A DNA stretch of 64,000 nt from Otatea glauca (Eukaryota; Streptophyta; Magnoliopsida; Poales; Poaceae): positions 55,857,567-55,921,566 of the forward strand of contig CM070713.1 in the NCBI GenBank assembly GCA_036346275.1, in the 5' to 3' direction. Positions 47,296 to 58,215 of this stretch are shown in pieces. Made by a program: the position numbers and the translations under genes. The notes under the pieces were generated by a model. That model did no database searches. It worked only from the letters and a program-made list of their open reading frames with translations, and was not told where the DNA came from. The number at the start of each line of letters is the position of its first letter. Position 1 is the stretch's first letter.

Positions 47296-48145
47296 TTAGG
47301 TGCACGACGTCTGCCTGAACCTGAGCCACCGGTTCCGGAGGTCGAACTCCCAGAGGTGCTCCTGCTGCAGGATGTCGCTGATGACGGACACCCCGGGCCA
47401 CAAGCCCTCCTGCAGCCCAATGCATTTCACACCGGGCGCAGCGTCGATCACGTAGCTCTTCGTCGGCGATTCCAGTTGCGCCGACCCAGCGAATTGCACC
47501 GTTAGCTTTTTGATGGCCGGTGCACCAGCCGTCCAGTTGTAGCATTAGTCGAACGGGTCCATGCTCACCCGCGGCAGACCGACGAGTTGCTTGCTCAGCG
47601 CCGAGACCACACCCTTGTACGCCGGGGTGGCGAGGATCGTTAGGCTCGTGCCAGAGTCCAGTATTGTGCCGCCCTTCCTCTCAACGTTCCACACTTCGCC
47701 GGGATGTCGAGGGCCTCGCCGGCGATGGAGATGGCCTCCACCGTCAGGGCGTAGAACGGGATCGTTCGGCCGTCGAGAAGCAGCGGCGTTTGCGACGACG
47801 ACGCGACGGCGGAGCTGGAGGCCGTGTCTGGGCCTGGGCCGAAGGTGAGGTAGCTGGTAGCGTTGCGTGGGGCGAGGTGATCAACCAGGTAGTAGGAGAA
47901 GCAGCCGCCGAAGCGCGCGGCGATGTGGGACGCGAAGGAGATGTTGTTGTTGCCGAGGCTGAGCACGCCGCCGAGGACCGGAAGCTCGCCGTCATACGAG
48001 TGGTGCACCCAAAGACCACGTCCCGAGCTCGCCTTCTTATCGGCCCGCCACGGATAAGCGCAACGGTCGTCGAATCGGTGTCGACCAAGCCGCGCGCCGA
48101 CAAGCCGTCTTTGTACCTGCCACGTCCACGATTAGGTGACATTAG
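47296..48145 (-). pseudogene. Pepsin-like aspartic protease (A1, nepenthesin type) pseudogene
   Basis: The C-terminal two thirds of a plant A1 aspartic protease. The 5' end near 48130 reads YKDGLSARGLVDTDSTT. After one frame change come GVLSLGNNNISFASHIAARF, GGCFSYYLVDHLAPRNATSY and LTFGP. After another come GTILDSGTSLTILATPAY (the second catalytic Asp, DSGTS) and SALSKQLVGLPRVSMDPFD. The next codon, expected to be Tyr, is TAA (47552-47550); CYNWTA follows, then AGSAQLESPTKSYVIDAAPG to RFRQTSCT*. The N-terminal lobe with the first DTGS catalytic site and the signal peptide is missing. Two frameshifts, one nonsense codon and the truncation make it dead. Confidence 0.88.
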
Positions 48146-48382
48146 TTTAGTTAGTTAGGATGAGGACGGGCACGCGGCGGCGTCAACGTCGACAGCCGTG
48201 GTGTCGCCCATGGTTCTCGCTCGGCTTGCTCTGTTTCTTGCACGCGCGAGGCGAGGCGGGGTGGGGCGGATGGCTACGGTTGCATGCTTATAAGACCACG
48301 GCACGTACATACGTTTCCTTGATTTGTGCGCTGTGATGGCGCTATCACAGATTCACGGCTCAAGGCAAACAAAGTAAAATTT

Positions 48383-48718
48383 TCTTTTCTTCTATTCAAA
48401 TTTTACATAATCTTCTACAGAGATATCAATTTGCAATCAATTATCAAATTGTGGTACGATACACTACTACATTCCTTTTCTTCTGTCCAAATTTTACGTA
48501 ATCTTCTATAGAGTTATCAATTTCCAATCAATTATCAAATCGTGATATGATACACTACTACTTTCCTTTTCTTCAATAGAGTTATCAATTTCCATTCAAT
48601 TATCAAATCGTGATATGATACACTACTACTTTCCTTTCAAATTTTACGTAATCTTCTATAGAGATATCAATTTCCATTCAATTATCAAATCGTGATATGA
48701 TACACTACTACTTTCCTT
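48383..48718. repeat. ~80-95-bp minisatellite, four copies
   Basis: Four tandem units built on AATTTTACGTAATCTTCTAT, AGAG(A/T)TATCAATTTCC, AATTATCAAATCGTGATATG and ATACACTACTACTTTCCTTT: about 48383-48474, 48475-48566, a shortened unit lacking the first 25 bp (48567-48636), and 48637-48718. Units 2-4 are nearly identical and unit 1 is the most diverged. Confidence 0.9.
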
Positions 48719-48778
48719 TCAAATCGTGGAGAACGGACCACCGCCACCAACTGGTAATTAGAAGTAGTAGAGATTATA

Positions 48779-49059
48779 CTCCCTCCGTTGATAAATATAA
48801 GGCATATAGTTTGAATGGTCTTGTTGAAAAATATAAGGCGTGCATGTAGATTTAACGAGTCTTTCCACATACACCCTTATTTATTCTCTCTCAACCATAT
48901 GCATTTATTCATTACCACCCACACAAAGTATTATCTCTCATCTTCAAGACAATTAAGAGGGATATGTAAGTCATTTCTTCTCATATTTTCCTCAATTTCA
49001 CCACAACCTTAATTCTTGTGCCAAGTCAAAATACGTCTTATATTTATCAACGGAAGGAG
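48779..49059. mobile_element. Stowaway MITE, copy 1 (TSD TA)
   Basis: 281 bp with ends CTCCCTCCGTTGATAAATAT AAG and CTTATATTTATCAACGGAAG GAG, flanked by TA on both sides (48777-48778, 49060-49061): the Tc1/mariner-derived Stowaway signature. Same family and same length as 54877-55157. Confidence 0.95.
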
Positions 49060-49069
49060 TACTCTATAA

Positions 49070-49340
49070 GAGCAAGTACAATAGCAAAACCAACTACTAG
49101 CTAATAGTAAGCTAAAAGCCAGTTCGTACAATAACTGTCTCTAAAAGTTGTCTCTAGATATTGTGTAATAACTACCTTTTCTTTCTTGTACATAAATGAT
49201 CTACCTATGCTCCCGTGCAAAGCCGGCTACTAAATAAGAGCCAGCTCTCTTCTCTCTCCTCTTTTCTCACTCCTCAACATAGACCAAAACTGATATGTAC
49301 ATGCTAAAAACCAGCTGACGTGGCCTTATTGTACATGCCC
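49070..49340. mobile_element. Tourist-like MITE with TSD TAA
   Basis: 271 bp flanked by TAA (49067-49069, 49341-49343). Ends GAGCAAGTACAATA and TATTGTACATGCCC form a terminal inverted repeat with two or three mismatches, related to the element at 8928-9222. It inserted 8 bp from the Stowaway element, giving a MITE cluster upstream of HIG1. Confidence 0.88.
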
Positions 49341-49459
49341 TAAGACGGGCAAAAACAGAACTGGAGCTGCTTGGGGAGCCGCCCCACCTATCACCAATGA
49401 CCAGCAATGGATTAGCAAATTAGGTTTTGCAAGCTCCTATAAGTAGTACTAGAAACTTA

Positions 49460-49880
49460 TACTCGGCGTGCCACACCGCGGGAGCCGCTCTCCACACGAG
49501 CAAATCGAGAAAACGTGCGATCGACGCTCCACACACGAGCAAATCGAGAAAACGCGCAAAAAGGACCTAAAAAGGATTTTGTGTTTTCCGCAAAAGGGCT
49601 TAAACATAATGCTAGAAAAACGCAACAAGGATCTAAATGCAATGTATATTTTTTCCAAAAAAAAAGAACCTGGACGCTTTTTTCTTTTACGAAAAGGACC
49701 TAATCGTAATTCCTTTTTTTGTAAAAGGACCCGAGCGCAAGCCTTAAAAACGCATAAAGGACCTAGGCGTAATATATATTTTTTTCGAAAAAAAGGACCT
49801 AACCGTATTTTTTTTTCGAAAAAATGACCTATATGTAATTTTTTTTTTGAAAAAGGACTCGGATGTAAAAATTTTCGGCC
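49460..49880. repeat. Internally tandem TTTTTCGAAAAA/GGACCTAAACGT repeat element, copy 2
   Basis: A GC-richer head with two direct copies of ACACGAGCAAATCGAGAAAA (near 49494 and 49531), then six or more degenerate units of about 45 bp with AAAGGACCTAA, CGTAATTTTTTTTCGAAAAA-like and CGCAA words. It is the reverse-complement arrangement of 2130-2560. Between here and the HIG1 TATA box (49880-50398) I see nothing further. Confidence 0.6.
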
Positions 49881-50398
49881 GGCTCGGCTCAAGCCGCGAG
49901 CCGAGCGGCTTGCTCCACGGCTCAAATGCACCTCGTGGCCGGAACCTTGCAGGCTTTAGTAAAGGTAGTATTAGGTATTGCTCCTCCAATTTTGAAGATC
50001 CTTTGTATATACTATTAGACTTTCGTCCAACCTCTTGTACAACCATGGCACCTCTATTGCTACGATGCAACGCTCTCAGACCTAGTTGAAAAATACATCA
50101 TTCATGTATGTTGCTCTAGCGAAATGAGTATTTGGTGCTATTTAAAAGGTTGCATTTTCAATTCGACTTCTAGAGAGAGGTGACTCTAAACGGCACTAAT
50201 AAATAGATACAAAAACAGAACAAATAGAGAGGGAGAAGAATTGATTTGCAACCACTCTTCTTCGGTCACAAGAAAACCAAAACATGTTTAAATAAATAGA
50301 TAAAACAAATGACGACATGTGAAAGGAATCCTACCACAAGGGGATACTAAACGAATACCGAAATTTATCAAGGACCAAAGCACAAAACAAGCTTTCCC

Positions 50399-50405
50399 TA
50401 TATAA
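50399..50405 (+). promoter_or_regulatory. TATA box of the HIG1 gene
   Basis: TATATAA within CCCTATATAAGACGAGCC, 107 bp upstream of the ATG at 50506. The spacing allows a transcription start near 50430 and a leader of about 75 bp. A textbook plant TATA context. Confidence 0.7.
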
Positions 50406-50505
50406 GACGAGCCAGACAGACTTCGCTAATCAGTAATCACAACGAAAAAAAGAAAGCACATAAAAGAGGCGAAAAATCGAAGGAGGCGAACAGAAGGCGA
50501 AGCAA

Positions 50506-53500
50506 ATGGCGGAGACCCCGAGCAAGATTGAATCCGTGAGGAAGTGGGTCGTAGACCACAAGCTCCGAGCCGTAGGTATTAGCCTCGAAAATTTTGCTGG
50601 GAATTTGATTTTCTTTGCCCGGATCTAGATATCTTGCGTTGGTTTCTGATGCATCGATGCTACAATCGTCAGCCAAATCCCCGCCAGTCTTCGGAGATTG
50701 TTTGCATCTTCTGAAGCGAAATCTCGCCTTTTTATTTATCTGATTTTATCCCGCGATTCTGTGGTATTTTTTTTTGCTTTCTGGTTCTATCGGGGGAGTT
50801 GTTCCTATTTTTCCCCAATATACTACCGAGATTATTTCCCCCCTCATGGTCTGCGATATATTCTAATTTGTTTATGGTAATTTTATGCTTGGATGAAAGG
50901 TTGTCTATGGCTTACTGGGATCACCGGCTCGATCGCGTACAACTGGTCGCGGCCCAATATGAAGACCAGTGTCAAGCTCATCCACGCAAGGTTTGCGCGT
51001 TTCTCATTTAATTTCACTCCTTTTAATTTATGCGCCTTTTTTAATTACAGATTAGCCTGTCATGTCATCACGAGATTATCACAATGGAAGATTGATTTTG
51101 AACACTATGACAGTAACTGATTGATTTTGAACATTGCCGCAATAGAAGATTAATTTCGAACACTATCATAATAAAATGATTGATTTGGAAAATCATCACC
51201 GCAACTTATTGATGTTCTTGTCATATATGTCTGTTTTCTGGAATGCTGTTTAGGAGCCAATCTGCATTCTGAACATACTAAAGCAAATTTTGTTGTATCC
51301 AAACATAGAGAAAATTGCTCCACGCCCTTCGTTATGTGTGTACAAAATTTCTATGATGATTCACATAGTTTGGTTAGGTATATATAGATCTTTTTTTGTT
51401 GAGCAATCGTTGCTTGTTTTGGTCTCTGTCGTTAGCAATTTAGGTTGTTGCTAGTATGGTACTACAGTTGCGCTTATAAGGTACAAGCTTTATGAAGTAA
51501 TTTAGGTGGCCTCTTGTTTCTATGATTCCTAAGGCTGGAACAGTACCGTATTGTTGATTGCTTTTCTAAGTTTCCAGGTTTGCAATCTTTGTCATTTGTG
51601 CATCTGTATGCATTTGCTAGTATCATGTATGGAAGCACCACAACCTTCCAGTAGATATGCATTGTCCAATTCCCATATGGAGAACCATTTCAAAATAGAC
51701 CACGAGTCCACGACCATTCTTTTGACCACGAGTCCACGACCATTCTTTCCACATGTAATTGCAAGCCGATTTGCTGCTTGCCCTCCCAATATGCTCTCTA
51801 CTGCTATCTAAATACGGGCATGCCTACCAAAATTAGTGCATACTTTGGCACATTACCAAAATTTTGGCATGCGACCAACATTTGGCCAATCTATAGTTCT
51901 TTTTTGTGCCAAACTGGAGCTACCAAATTTATGGTCCCAATTTTTATATGCAAAATTTTGGCAATCTAATGGTGCCTATGTGACATAAACCAAACAAACA
52001 TGCTAACAAGGGCTGTTGAGCATACGAAAAGTATTATCTTCAAGTTTTTAGAGTTCTGATGGCAAGATTAGAGAATTAGAGTTCACTAAATTTCTAAATT
52101 TGAATCGTTAGCACATTCGTGCAAGTGTTATTAGCACCTTTTTTTGTTCAAGTCAGCTAATGCACATAAATACGTATCAATTGAAATATGCTGACCGTGC
52201 AGCAGCTAAATACAGCGTGACCTTAACCTCAGCTAATTCTTTAAGCAGTATTTTACAATTTGTAACTATATCCAAATAGTGTAATCGATCACTTCTCTTT
52301 ATATGACCGTATGGACTTCTTCTGGACCTTGGCTTTCATCTCAGTTCATTGTATTTTTTATGGGAATTTTTTTATGCCATTGCAATTGTTCCGACCCCCT
52401 GATATGCCATTGCAAAGTGGCCTCTCCCTTACGTGTCATTGCATTTTCCCATACTACCCACTTTTTCTTTCTATTCCTTTCTTCTTTTCTTTCCTTCCCC
52501 ATTTCTCTCTCTGAATGGGGCCACCTTCGTCCTCCTCTCCCTTTCTAGTCCCCGACCTCGCCTCGCACAGATCGAGCCGTGGCCAACCTTGCCCCTCCCC
52601 AATCCGATCTTCGTGGAGCTTGCCCCTCCTGGATAGCATCGCAAAGCTCGCCCCGCCCCTCCTGGATCTGGCCGTTACGGAGCTTGCCCTTCCCGGATAA
52701 GGTGCTGCCAAGATTGCCTCGCCTTAGTCCAGCTGCTGTCGAGCTAGCCCCATCCCTTTGGGGTCTTGCCGCTACAGAGCTCTCTCAGCCTAGAGCTGGC
52801 ATTGCTGAGCTCGCTTCGCCTTGGTCCGACCGCCACCGATCTCACCCTGCCCCTCTCGAATATGGCCACCACAGAGCTTGCCCCGCCCCAGTCCGGCCAT
52901 CGCCGAGCTTGCCTAGCCTAGCGGTCTGGCTGGATCTAGTCACTGCCGCTTCGACTTTCCACCCTCGCTGTCATCTTCCTCGACCGGCTGATGCCATGGA
53001 TGAAATTGAGCAGAGCTTCGCCGTGGTTGCTGCCGTTGTGCCGTGCTACTCCACCACCACGCCGCCTCCAACGCTGCCCCGTCACTATCATTGTAGTTCC
53101 ATCCTCCTTTGGTGCTGCCACGCCCCCTCCATTGCCACCACGTTGCTGCCACCTCACTTTGTGATTCCTTGGAGGAAGAAGGAAGAAGACAAGGCATAGG
53201 CGAAATGGTATTTGCATAGCCACTTCACGGCTTGACTAACAGTGGCAATTAAGGGAAGATTTCGGAAATGTGATGCCACAAAAGGGATAGGTCACTCTGT
53301 GATGGCAGATCTGGGATTCAAAAAAATTGCAATAGCATATAAAAATGTTTCCCCTTCTTTTATCTTAGCTCCTTTCCGTATATCCATATGACAATGGTCA
53401 TTTCATCCACTCCTTTTCATTTTGCCTATTTTAATTTGCATCTTAGTGCTGTACATGTGCTTCGTTGTACCTCATTTTAAGTGCAAATTTAAAGATGGTA

Positions 53501-53837
53501 CTGCAGGAACTTCTCCCAGGACGTGCTCGCTTGATAATGTTTGCCTGCAGGCTTTAGGCCTTTTCATGTATTATGTAGACAGTACAGTTTAAATAGGTTT
53601 GACTAGATTCCATGATTGTACTTATGAGTAAAATTGTTCATGCCTTTGATAATTTGCAATCATATCATCTGATTCTCAAAAACTGTTTGACCTTGCAGGT
53701 TGCATGCACAGGCTCTAACGCTGGCTGCCTTAGTTGGTTCTGGACTAGTAGAGTACTATGATCATAAGTATGGCTCTTCTGAACCAAAGGCGGACAAATA
53801 CACAAGCCAATATTTGGCACACTCGCATAAAGATTAA
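50506..53837 (+). CDS. HIG1-domain hypoxia-responsive mitochondrial protein
   Basis: Three exons: 50506-50575, 50900-50990 and 53699-53837, all GT/AG with matching phases, encoding 99 aa. Exon 1 is MAETPSKIESVRKWVVDHKL RAV; exon 2 GCLWLTGITGSIAYNWSRPN MKTSVKLIHAR; exon 3 LHAQALTLAALVGSGLVEYY DHKYG... ending HSHKD*. Two hydrophobic segments (CLWLTGITGSIAY and ALTLAALVGSGLV) flank a charged loop with the IHARLHAQ signature of the HIG1 family. Family members are small inner-mitochondrial-membrane proteins associated with respiratory complexes III/IV (yeast Rcf1 type) and are often low-oxygen inducible in plants. The topology and role here are inferred from the family. Intron 2 (2.7 kb) contains a TIR element at 52362-53354. 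No lesion seen; likely functional. Confidence 0.95.
52362..53354. mobile_element. MULE-like / Pack-MULE candidate in HIG1 intron 2
   Basis: Ends GGGAATTTTTTTATGCCATT GCAATT and, in complement, GGGGAAACATTTTTATATGC TATTGCAATT form an imperfect terminal inverted repeat. Flanking 9-mers ATTTTTTAT and TTCTTTTAT agree at 7 of 9 positions, the TSD size of Mutator-like elements. The interior (52550-53190) is GC-rich with repeated GAGCTTGCCC and CTCCTGGAT words and open frames on both strands, unlike the AT-rich intron. It may be captured genic sequence; the donor is not recognised. Confidence 0.55.
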
Positions 53838-54334
53838 GATCCTCCTAGTTCGATGCTGGATGCTGGATTAGTTTTAGGTTCTTTTCTGGGCACCATGAAC
53901 TGGTTCCGGTGATGGTTCCTTTCGGTCTCCTTAATTGCGAAATGATACTTGCGAGGGCATTCCTGGCTCCTGAGTAATGAGGGTGTGATGCAGATATAAT
54001 CTGCATAACTAAACCTCAGATTGCATTCTGTAACATCGTTTTGTTTACAATCTTGATATTATTGTTTTTCCCATAAAAAGAGAGAGTTGCTATGTTGTAC
54101 TGAATTATCTGAGATCCCTGTGTTGTCTCTCATTCGTTATTCTTGTATGCCTCTAGCTGTAGTTCTATGTGCCATTGACCAAGGAAATGCAGAAATTGGA
54201 TAAATGCATGCCGTTTGAGGGATCAGGATAACCCCTACGCAATCTGGTTTTGCAGTGCAAGTAAACCTTTCATACTGTGCAAATTTATTCAATATTTTGT
54301 TATACACCTGCTGTGCCTCAGTTATGTGTAGATA

Positions 54335-54720
54335 TAGGTCATGTTTGTTTGGGTTTTTTCACTGACTTGAAATCTAAAAAGCCTAATTCTAGATAAATAG
54401 GTTTTTTTAAGTCATAAGTCTCTGTATAACTATGTTTGGAGGTTTTAATACAGCTTTTAGCTTCCGAAAAGTTAGTCAACCCCCAAACGGCTAAGCTTTT
54501 AAGCAGCTTTTGGTATAAGCTAGAAGCCACATATAACTAGCAAAAGCTAAGAGAGATCTACTTTTGCAACTTACTAGAATTAGCTGTTTGTCAAAGGTTT
54601 CTTGTAAAAAGTTACCGCTGTTTTTTAGCTCATAAAGTCAAAAACAACTTTTTAGAAAAGTTATAGCTCTCCAAACATGCTCTAAAAGCCAAAAGCTAAT
54701 AGAGAGGTACTTTTTTTTTG
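54335..54720. repeat. MITE-like repeat (AGCTTTTAGC family), copy 2
   Basis: Shares CATATAACTAGCAAAAGCTA, TTTTGCAACTTACTA, TTAGCTGTTTGTCAAAG and TTATAGCTCTCCAAACATGC with the block at 4105-4330, in the same orientation. It may contain two nested copies, since TTTGGAGGTTTTAATACAGC at 54435 begins a second unit. 53838-54334 is the HIG1 3' flank with nothing else recognised. Confidence 0.5.
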
Positions 54721-54876
54721 GCTTACTGAGTGTTGGTCTTAGACTAGGATAAAATTACTCACCTTGTATAAAAGCCAATTGCTTTTAAGCTATTTAAGCC
54801 CAAAAACATTGGGTTTTTTCATCGGCTGTAGAGCCAAAAAGCTAAACCCTAAACAAATGAAGTAGCTTTTCATCTA

Positions 54877-55157
54877 CTCCCTCTGTTAAAAAATATAAGA
54901 CGTATTTTGACTTTGCACAAGGGTTAAGATTGCGATGAAATTGAGAAAGGTGTAAGAGAAAATAACTTAGATACCCACTTAATTGTCTTGAAAGATGAGA
55001 AATAATACTTTGTGTTGTGGTAATGAATAAATGCATATGGTTGAGAGAGAATAAATAAGGATATAGTAGGAAAAACATCATTAAATCTACATGCAAGTCT
55101 TAGATTTCTAAACAAGATCATTCAAACTATAAGCCTTATATTTATGAACCTAGGGAG
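54877..55157. mobile_element. Stowaway MITE, copy 2 (TSD TA)
   Basis: 281 bp with ends CTCCCTCTGTTAAAAAATAT AAG and CTTATATTTATGAACCTAGG GAG, flanked by TA (54875-54876, 55158-55159). Internal sequence (GCATATGGTTGAGAGAGAAT) is the complement of that in copy 1, so the two lie in opposite orientation. The right TIR is more diverged. Confidence 0.93.
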
Positions 55158-55425
55158 TAGGTTTTTTAAAAATCATAAGCCTCCGTATTACTAAAAGTCA
55201 AAAGTCACCGGAGAGGAGCTTTTTTGGCTTATTGAGGTTGATTTTAAACTAATACCACTAAAGTTAGGATAAAACTACCCGCCTCTACCACATATAAAGC
55301 TAATAGATTTTAAGTAGTTTAAGCCTAAAAGCTGATTTTAAACTATAAGCTAAAAAATCTAAGCCTAAACAAAGTCCATAATTAGTTCAATACTACCGTG
55401 AAGAGGTATGAATTGGAAAATACTA

Positions 55426-55739
55426 CTCCCTCCGTCCTTGAAAGTAAGGGAGAGAAGCGTTCAAATTGTGTTCTCCAATATTAGGGATTGAGAGCTCTCC
55501 CCTCTTAAATTGTGTCCTCAAATTGTGCCCATGCATTTAGATGCACGCAGATACATGCGACCACACATATTCCAAAACAAAAACGCGGCAGGTCATTCCC
55601 TATAATCGTGATTAATTAATACATGCATGTTGCCAATTAATAGAGACACAATATTAAATAGGGGCATTAGAATATTTTAGCAGAAACCATAATCTATTCT
55701 AAAATTTCTTCTGTCCCTTACTTTCTAGGACGGAGGGAG
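55426..55739. mobile_element. Stowaway MITE, different subfamily (TSD TA)
   Basis: 314 bp, ends CTCCCTCCGTCCTTGAAAGT AAGGGA and TCCCTTACTTTCTAGGACGG AGGGAG, flanked by TA. The long (about 25-bp) near-perfect TIR shares only its outer 10 bp with the other two elements, so it is a separate Stowaway subfamily. Confidence 0.95.
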
Positions 55740-55741
55740 TA

Positions 55742-57046
55742 TTGAATATGAGATGCCATGTGGGGCCTGGGTCTGTACATTGGTGACACATTGGATGATC
55801 TTATATGTTCTTGCAAAGCTGTTAAACAGATGATTAGGATTCTATCAGAACAAAGCATGTCAATTTCAAAGCTAATCCAAAAGCTGGAAAATTTGACTTT
55901 TAGTTGACAAAAAATCTGGTACTTAAAAAAGCTCAATTTCAAATACATAAAGGGATTTTTTTCCCTAAAGGATTCAATTCCTTCCAAATTCAACAAAACA
56001 AATCATACATACTCCCTCAACCTTACTATAAACATTCATCTGTTGCATATAAAAAACTGAAATGCGATTTTTTTTAGAATAAAAAAAATGTGAATTTGAA
56101 GAGAGTAGTTTTTATTATTTAACCCCTTTTAAGTTTATCTTTATCAATAATTCCCTGCCCCAACATATTTTTTATATCTAACCCTTTTTATCACGTCAAC
56201 ACCCACTACACTGCCAAACAACATGATAAGTTTAGCTCTAAGACAAAAAAATGACCCTTTTGCCACGTCATTGATCATGGCGTGGCAAAACAACGCTGCC
56301 ACGCCACATGGAGTTGCAGGACTTGATCACGCCATGATTATTGTCATGACAGTGTTTTTTTGGTCATGCCACGACTAGTGGCTTGGTTAAAAATATTAGA
56401 TTTTGAAGTAAGTTGAGCGAGAGGTCACCAATAGAAATAAATTAAAAAGGGACTCAACAAAAAAAAATTCATTTGAAGATGGTAGTACGAGACTATGAGT
56501 ACAAAATTCCAACATGTGCCCTCCCAACACTTTTTTTTTTGCAAATTTGGCCCTATTACATACAAATTTGCAAAACTAGTTCTGTCATCGACTGCGAAAG
56601 AAGTGGCATCGACATGTATTATCTACCACTAGTATAGTGCCCTGTCTTCCGGTTTCCTTTTCCCAACACGTAATATATGGTCTTTTCCTTTTCTAGAATG
56701 TTTGTTTCCTTTTCCTTAATTCCAGGATATTTATTTCCTTTTCCTTGAGATGATGCTGGAGGTGGGGGAGATCTGTTGTGGGCTATAGGGATAAGTTAGA
56801 CACATTAAACAATGGCCATCGGATGTGGGTGAGTAAAGCTGAGGAAAGATCTGAGAGGTTAATTTTGATGGAGGCAAGTTTCTGAGGATGTTTCGCTGGG
56901 TGCATGAAGGTTGGGCCATCTCTAGTGGGGTGCATTATTTGGGGTGGACGTAGAAAAGGATGCTTAGGTGCATTATAAAGGGGTATAGATGCTCGTGTAC
57001 CATGGAAAGATACTAGAGGTTCCTACCAAACTCCCCTTCCTCAACA
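55742..57046. other. AT-rich intergenic region
   Basis: No gene recognised. 56015-56040 starts with ACTCCCTCAACCTTACTATA, possibly a degraded MITE end without a partner. 56250-56390 repeats CATGGCGTGGCA / TGCCACGCC / CATGCCACGAC words, short palindromic pieces of unknown origin. Confidence 0.4.
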
Positions 57047-57200
57047 GGTAGGGGTGGGCATTCAGTTATTTTGGTTCGGTTTATTCGGTTTAAAAATAAT
57101 TCGATTTTTGGAAACTGACTACCGAAATTCTCAAACCAAAATCAAAAACCAAACCGATTTAGCCGAAAAATTTTGTTCAGTTAATTCAGTTTTTAGATTA
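57047..57200. repeat. hAT-family terminus (GGGTGGGCATTCAGTT type)
   Basis: TAGGGGTGGGCATTCAGTTA followed by repeated GGTTCGGTT / AACCGAA / AAACCGAT words, the form of one end of a widespread plant hAT family. The opposite end (complement of GGGGTGGGCATTC) was not found in the window, so this is a single terminus or a truncated copy. Confidence 0.55.
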
Positions 57201-57571
57201 ACCGAAATATGATAACAGCATTCATCTTACAGAAGTCAATAAGTAGTCTCCAGTAAGCCGTCACAGAAGTTAACCAAAATCAATAAGCAACATAACATAA
57301 GCCATACATAAACCCACATAAATCTACAGTGACAGAACATTCATAAGTCATAACAACATAAAATAACAAGAATGTCAATAAGCAACATCTGGTTGAAATA
57401 TATAACAAGAATGCCAATAAGCATTTGATATTTCGGAACTCAGCATCTAGATGGCATAGATAATAAGAATGTCAATAACTTGAAACTGATTAGTTTGCAT
57501 ACCAATTGAAAGCTGAAAGACAAATTACTGTACAAGGATTCAAGAAGATGCCAAGATTACTTATCAAATCT

Positions 57572-57749
57572 TGGCTCGGTTGGCAAGAGCACTGGGTCGA
57601 GCGCTGCCCGCCCGCGTTCGAGTATCACTCAACGCGGGCACTCATGAAGCTGAGTGAGTGCGTGCGTATGGGTGTGTGTGGGTATGCGTTTGTAGCTCGG
57701 CTGTTGTCCTCTTTTAATGAAATGCTAGAGCTCGTGGCCAATTTTTTTT
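57572..57749 (+). mobile_element. tRNA-derived SINE (Au-like) with 8-bp TSD
   Basis: 178 bp. The pol III A box TGGCTCGGTTGG is at the very start and the B box CGTTCGAGTAT at 57614-57624. It ends CTCTTTTAATGAAATGCTAG AGCTCGTGGCCA plus a poly(T) tail (57741-57750), as in Au-type plant SINEs. TCAAATCT flanks both sides (57564-57571 and 57750-57757, sharing the last T of the tail). The GTGTGTGTGGG run at 57672-57682 is internal. Confidence 0.85.
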
Positions 57750-57859
57750 TCAAATCTCTACATGGGAGAAAGCATGAAAGAGAATATTCTGAACTCATAT
57801 AAACAGACAATTTGACTGATGCAAGTAAAATATTGTTTTTGTACGAACCTTTACTCTGA

Positions 57860-58215
57860 AACAGGGTTCATAAAACCGGCGAAAACCGCTCGAAAACCAT
57901 GGTTTTCGAGCTACCACTGCGGTTCGAAATCAAAAACTACTCGGTAAACCGTTTTAATTAAAAACATTTGAAAAATTTGAAAAAAAATTATGCATTGAAA
58001 ACCGCGGTTTTCATTGAAAACCGTTTTTTAAGAACATTCATTCGGTCGTTGGTTTTTCTTGAAAAACTGAGCGGTTTCTCGCGAAAAACCAAACGGTTTT
58101 CGTTTTTTTATTTTTTTGAATTCTTTTGATTTCTTAACCCTTCGATTTTTGACGATTTTTGAGTGATTTTTGTGATTTTCGAATTTCGAATGGTTTTTCG
58201 AAATTCGTTCCGTGA
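57860..58215. repeat. CGAAAACCG-rich transposon terminus-like repeat, copy 2
   Basis: Dense AAAACCG/CGGTTTT words in both orientations (GCGAAAACCGCTCGAAAACC, ATGGTTTTCGAG, AACCGCGGTTTTCATTG), then T-rich DNA. It is related in inverse orientation to 280-640. It is followed by about 150 bp of less biased sequence (58216-58366) with an open frame (VFPSYCVSTQRMALQLWAYG) that I do not recognise. Confidence 0.5.

Noticed and set aside
47520..48158. 212-codon plus-strand frame
   Set aside because: Antisense to the aspartic protease relic, whose motifs are clear on the minus strand.
52579..53199. 206-codon plus-strand frame in HIG1 intron 2
   Set aside because: Lies inside a TIR-bounded element, made of degenerate GAGCTTGCCC repeats; no recognisable domain, so treated as transposon cargo.
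57506..57802. 98-codon plus-strand frame
   Set aside because: It is a read-through of the tRNA-derived SINE and its flanks.
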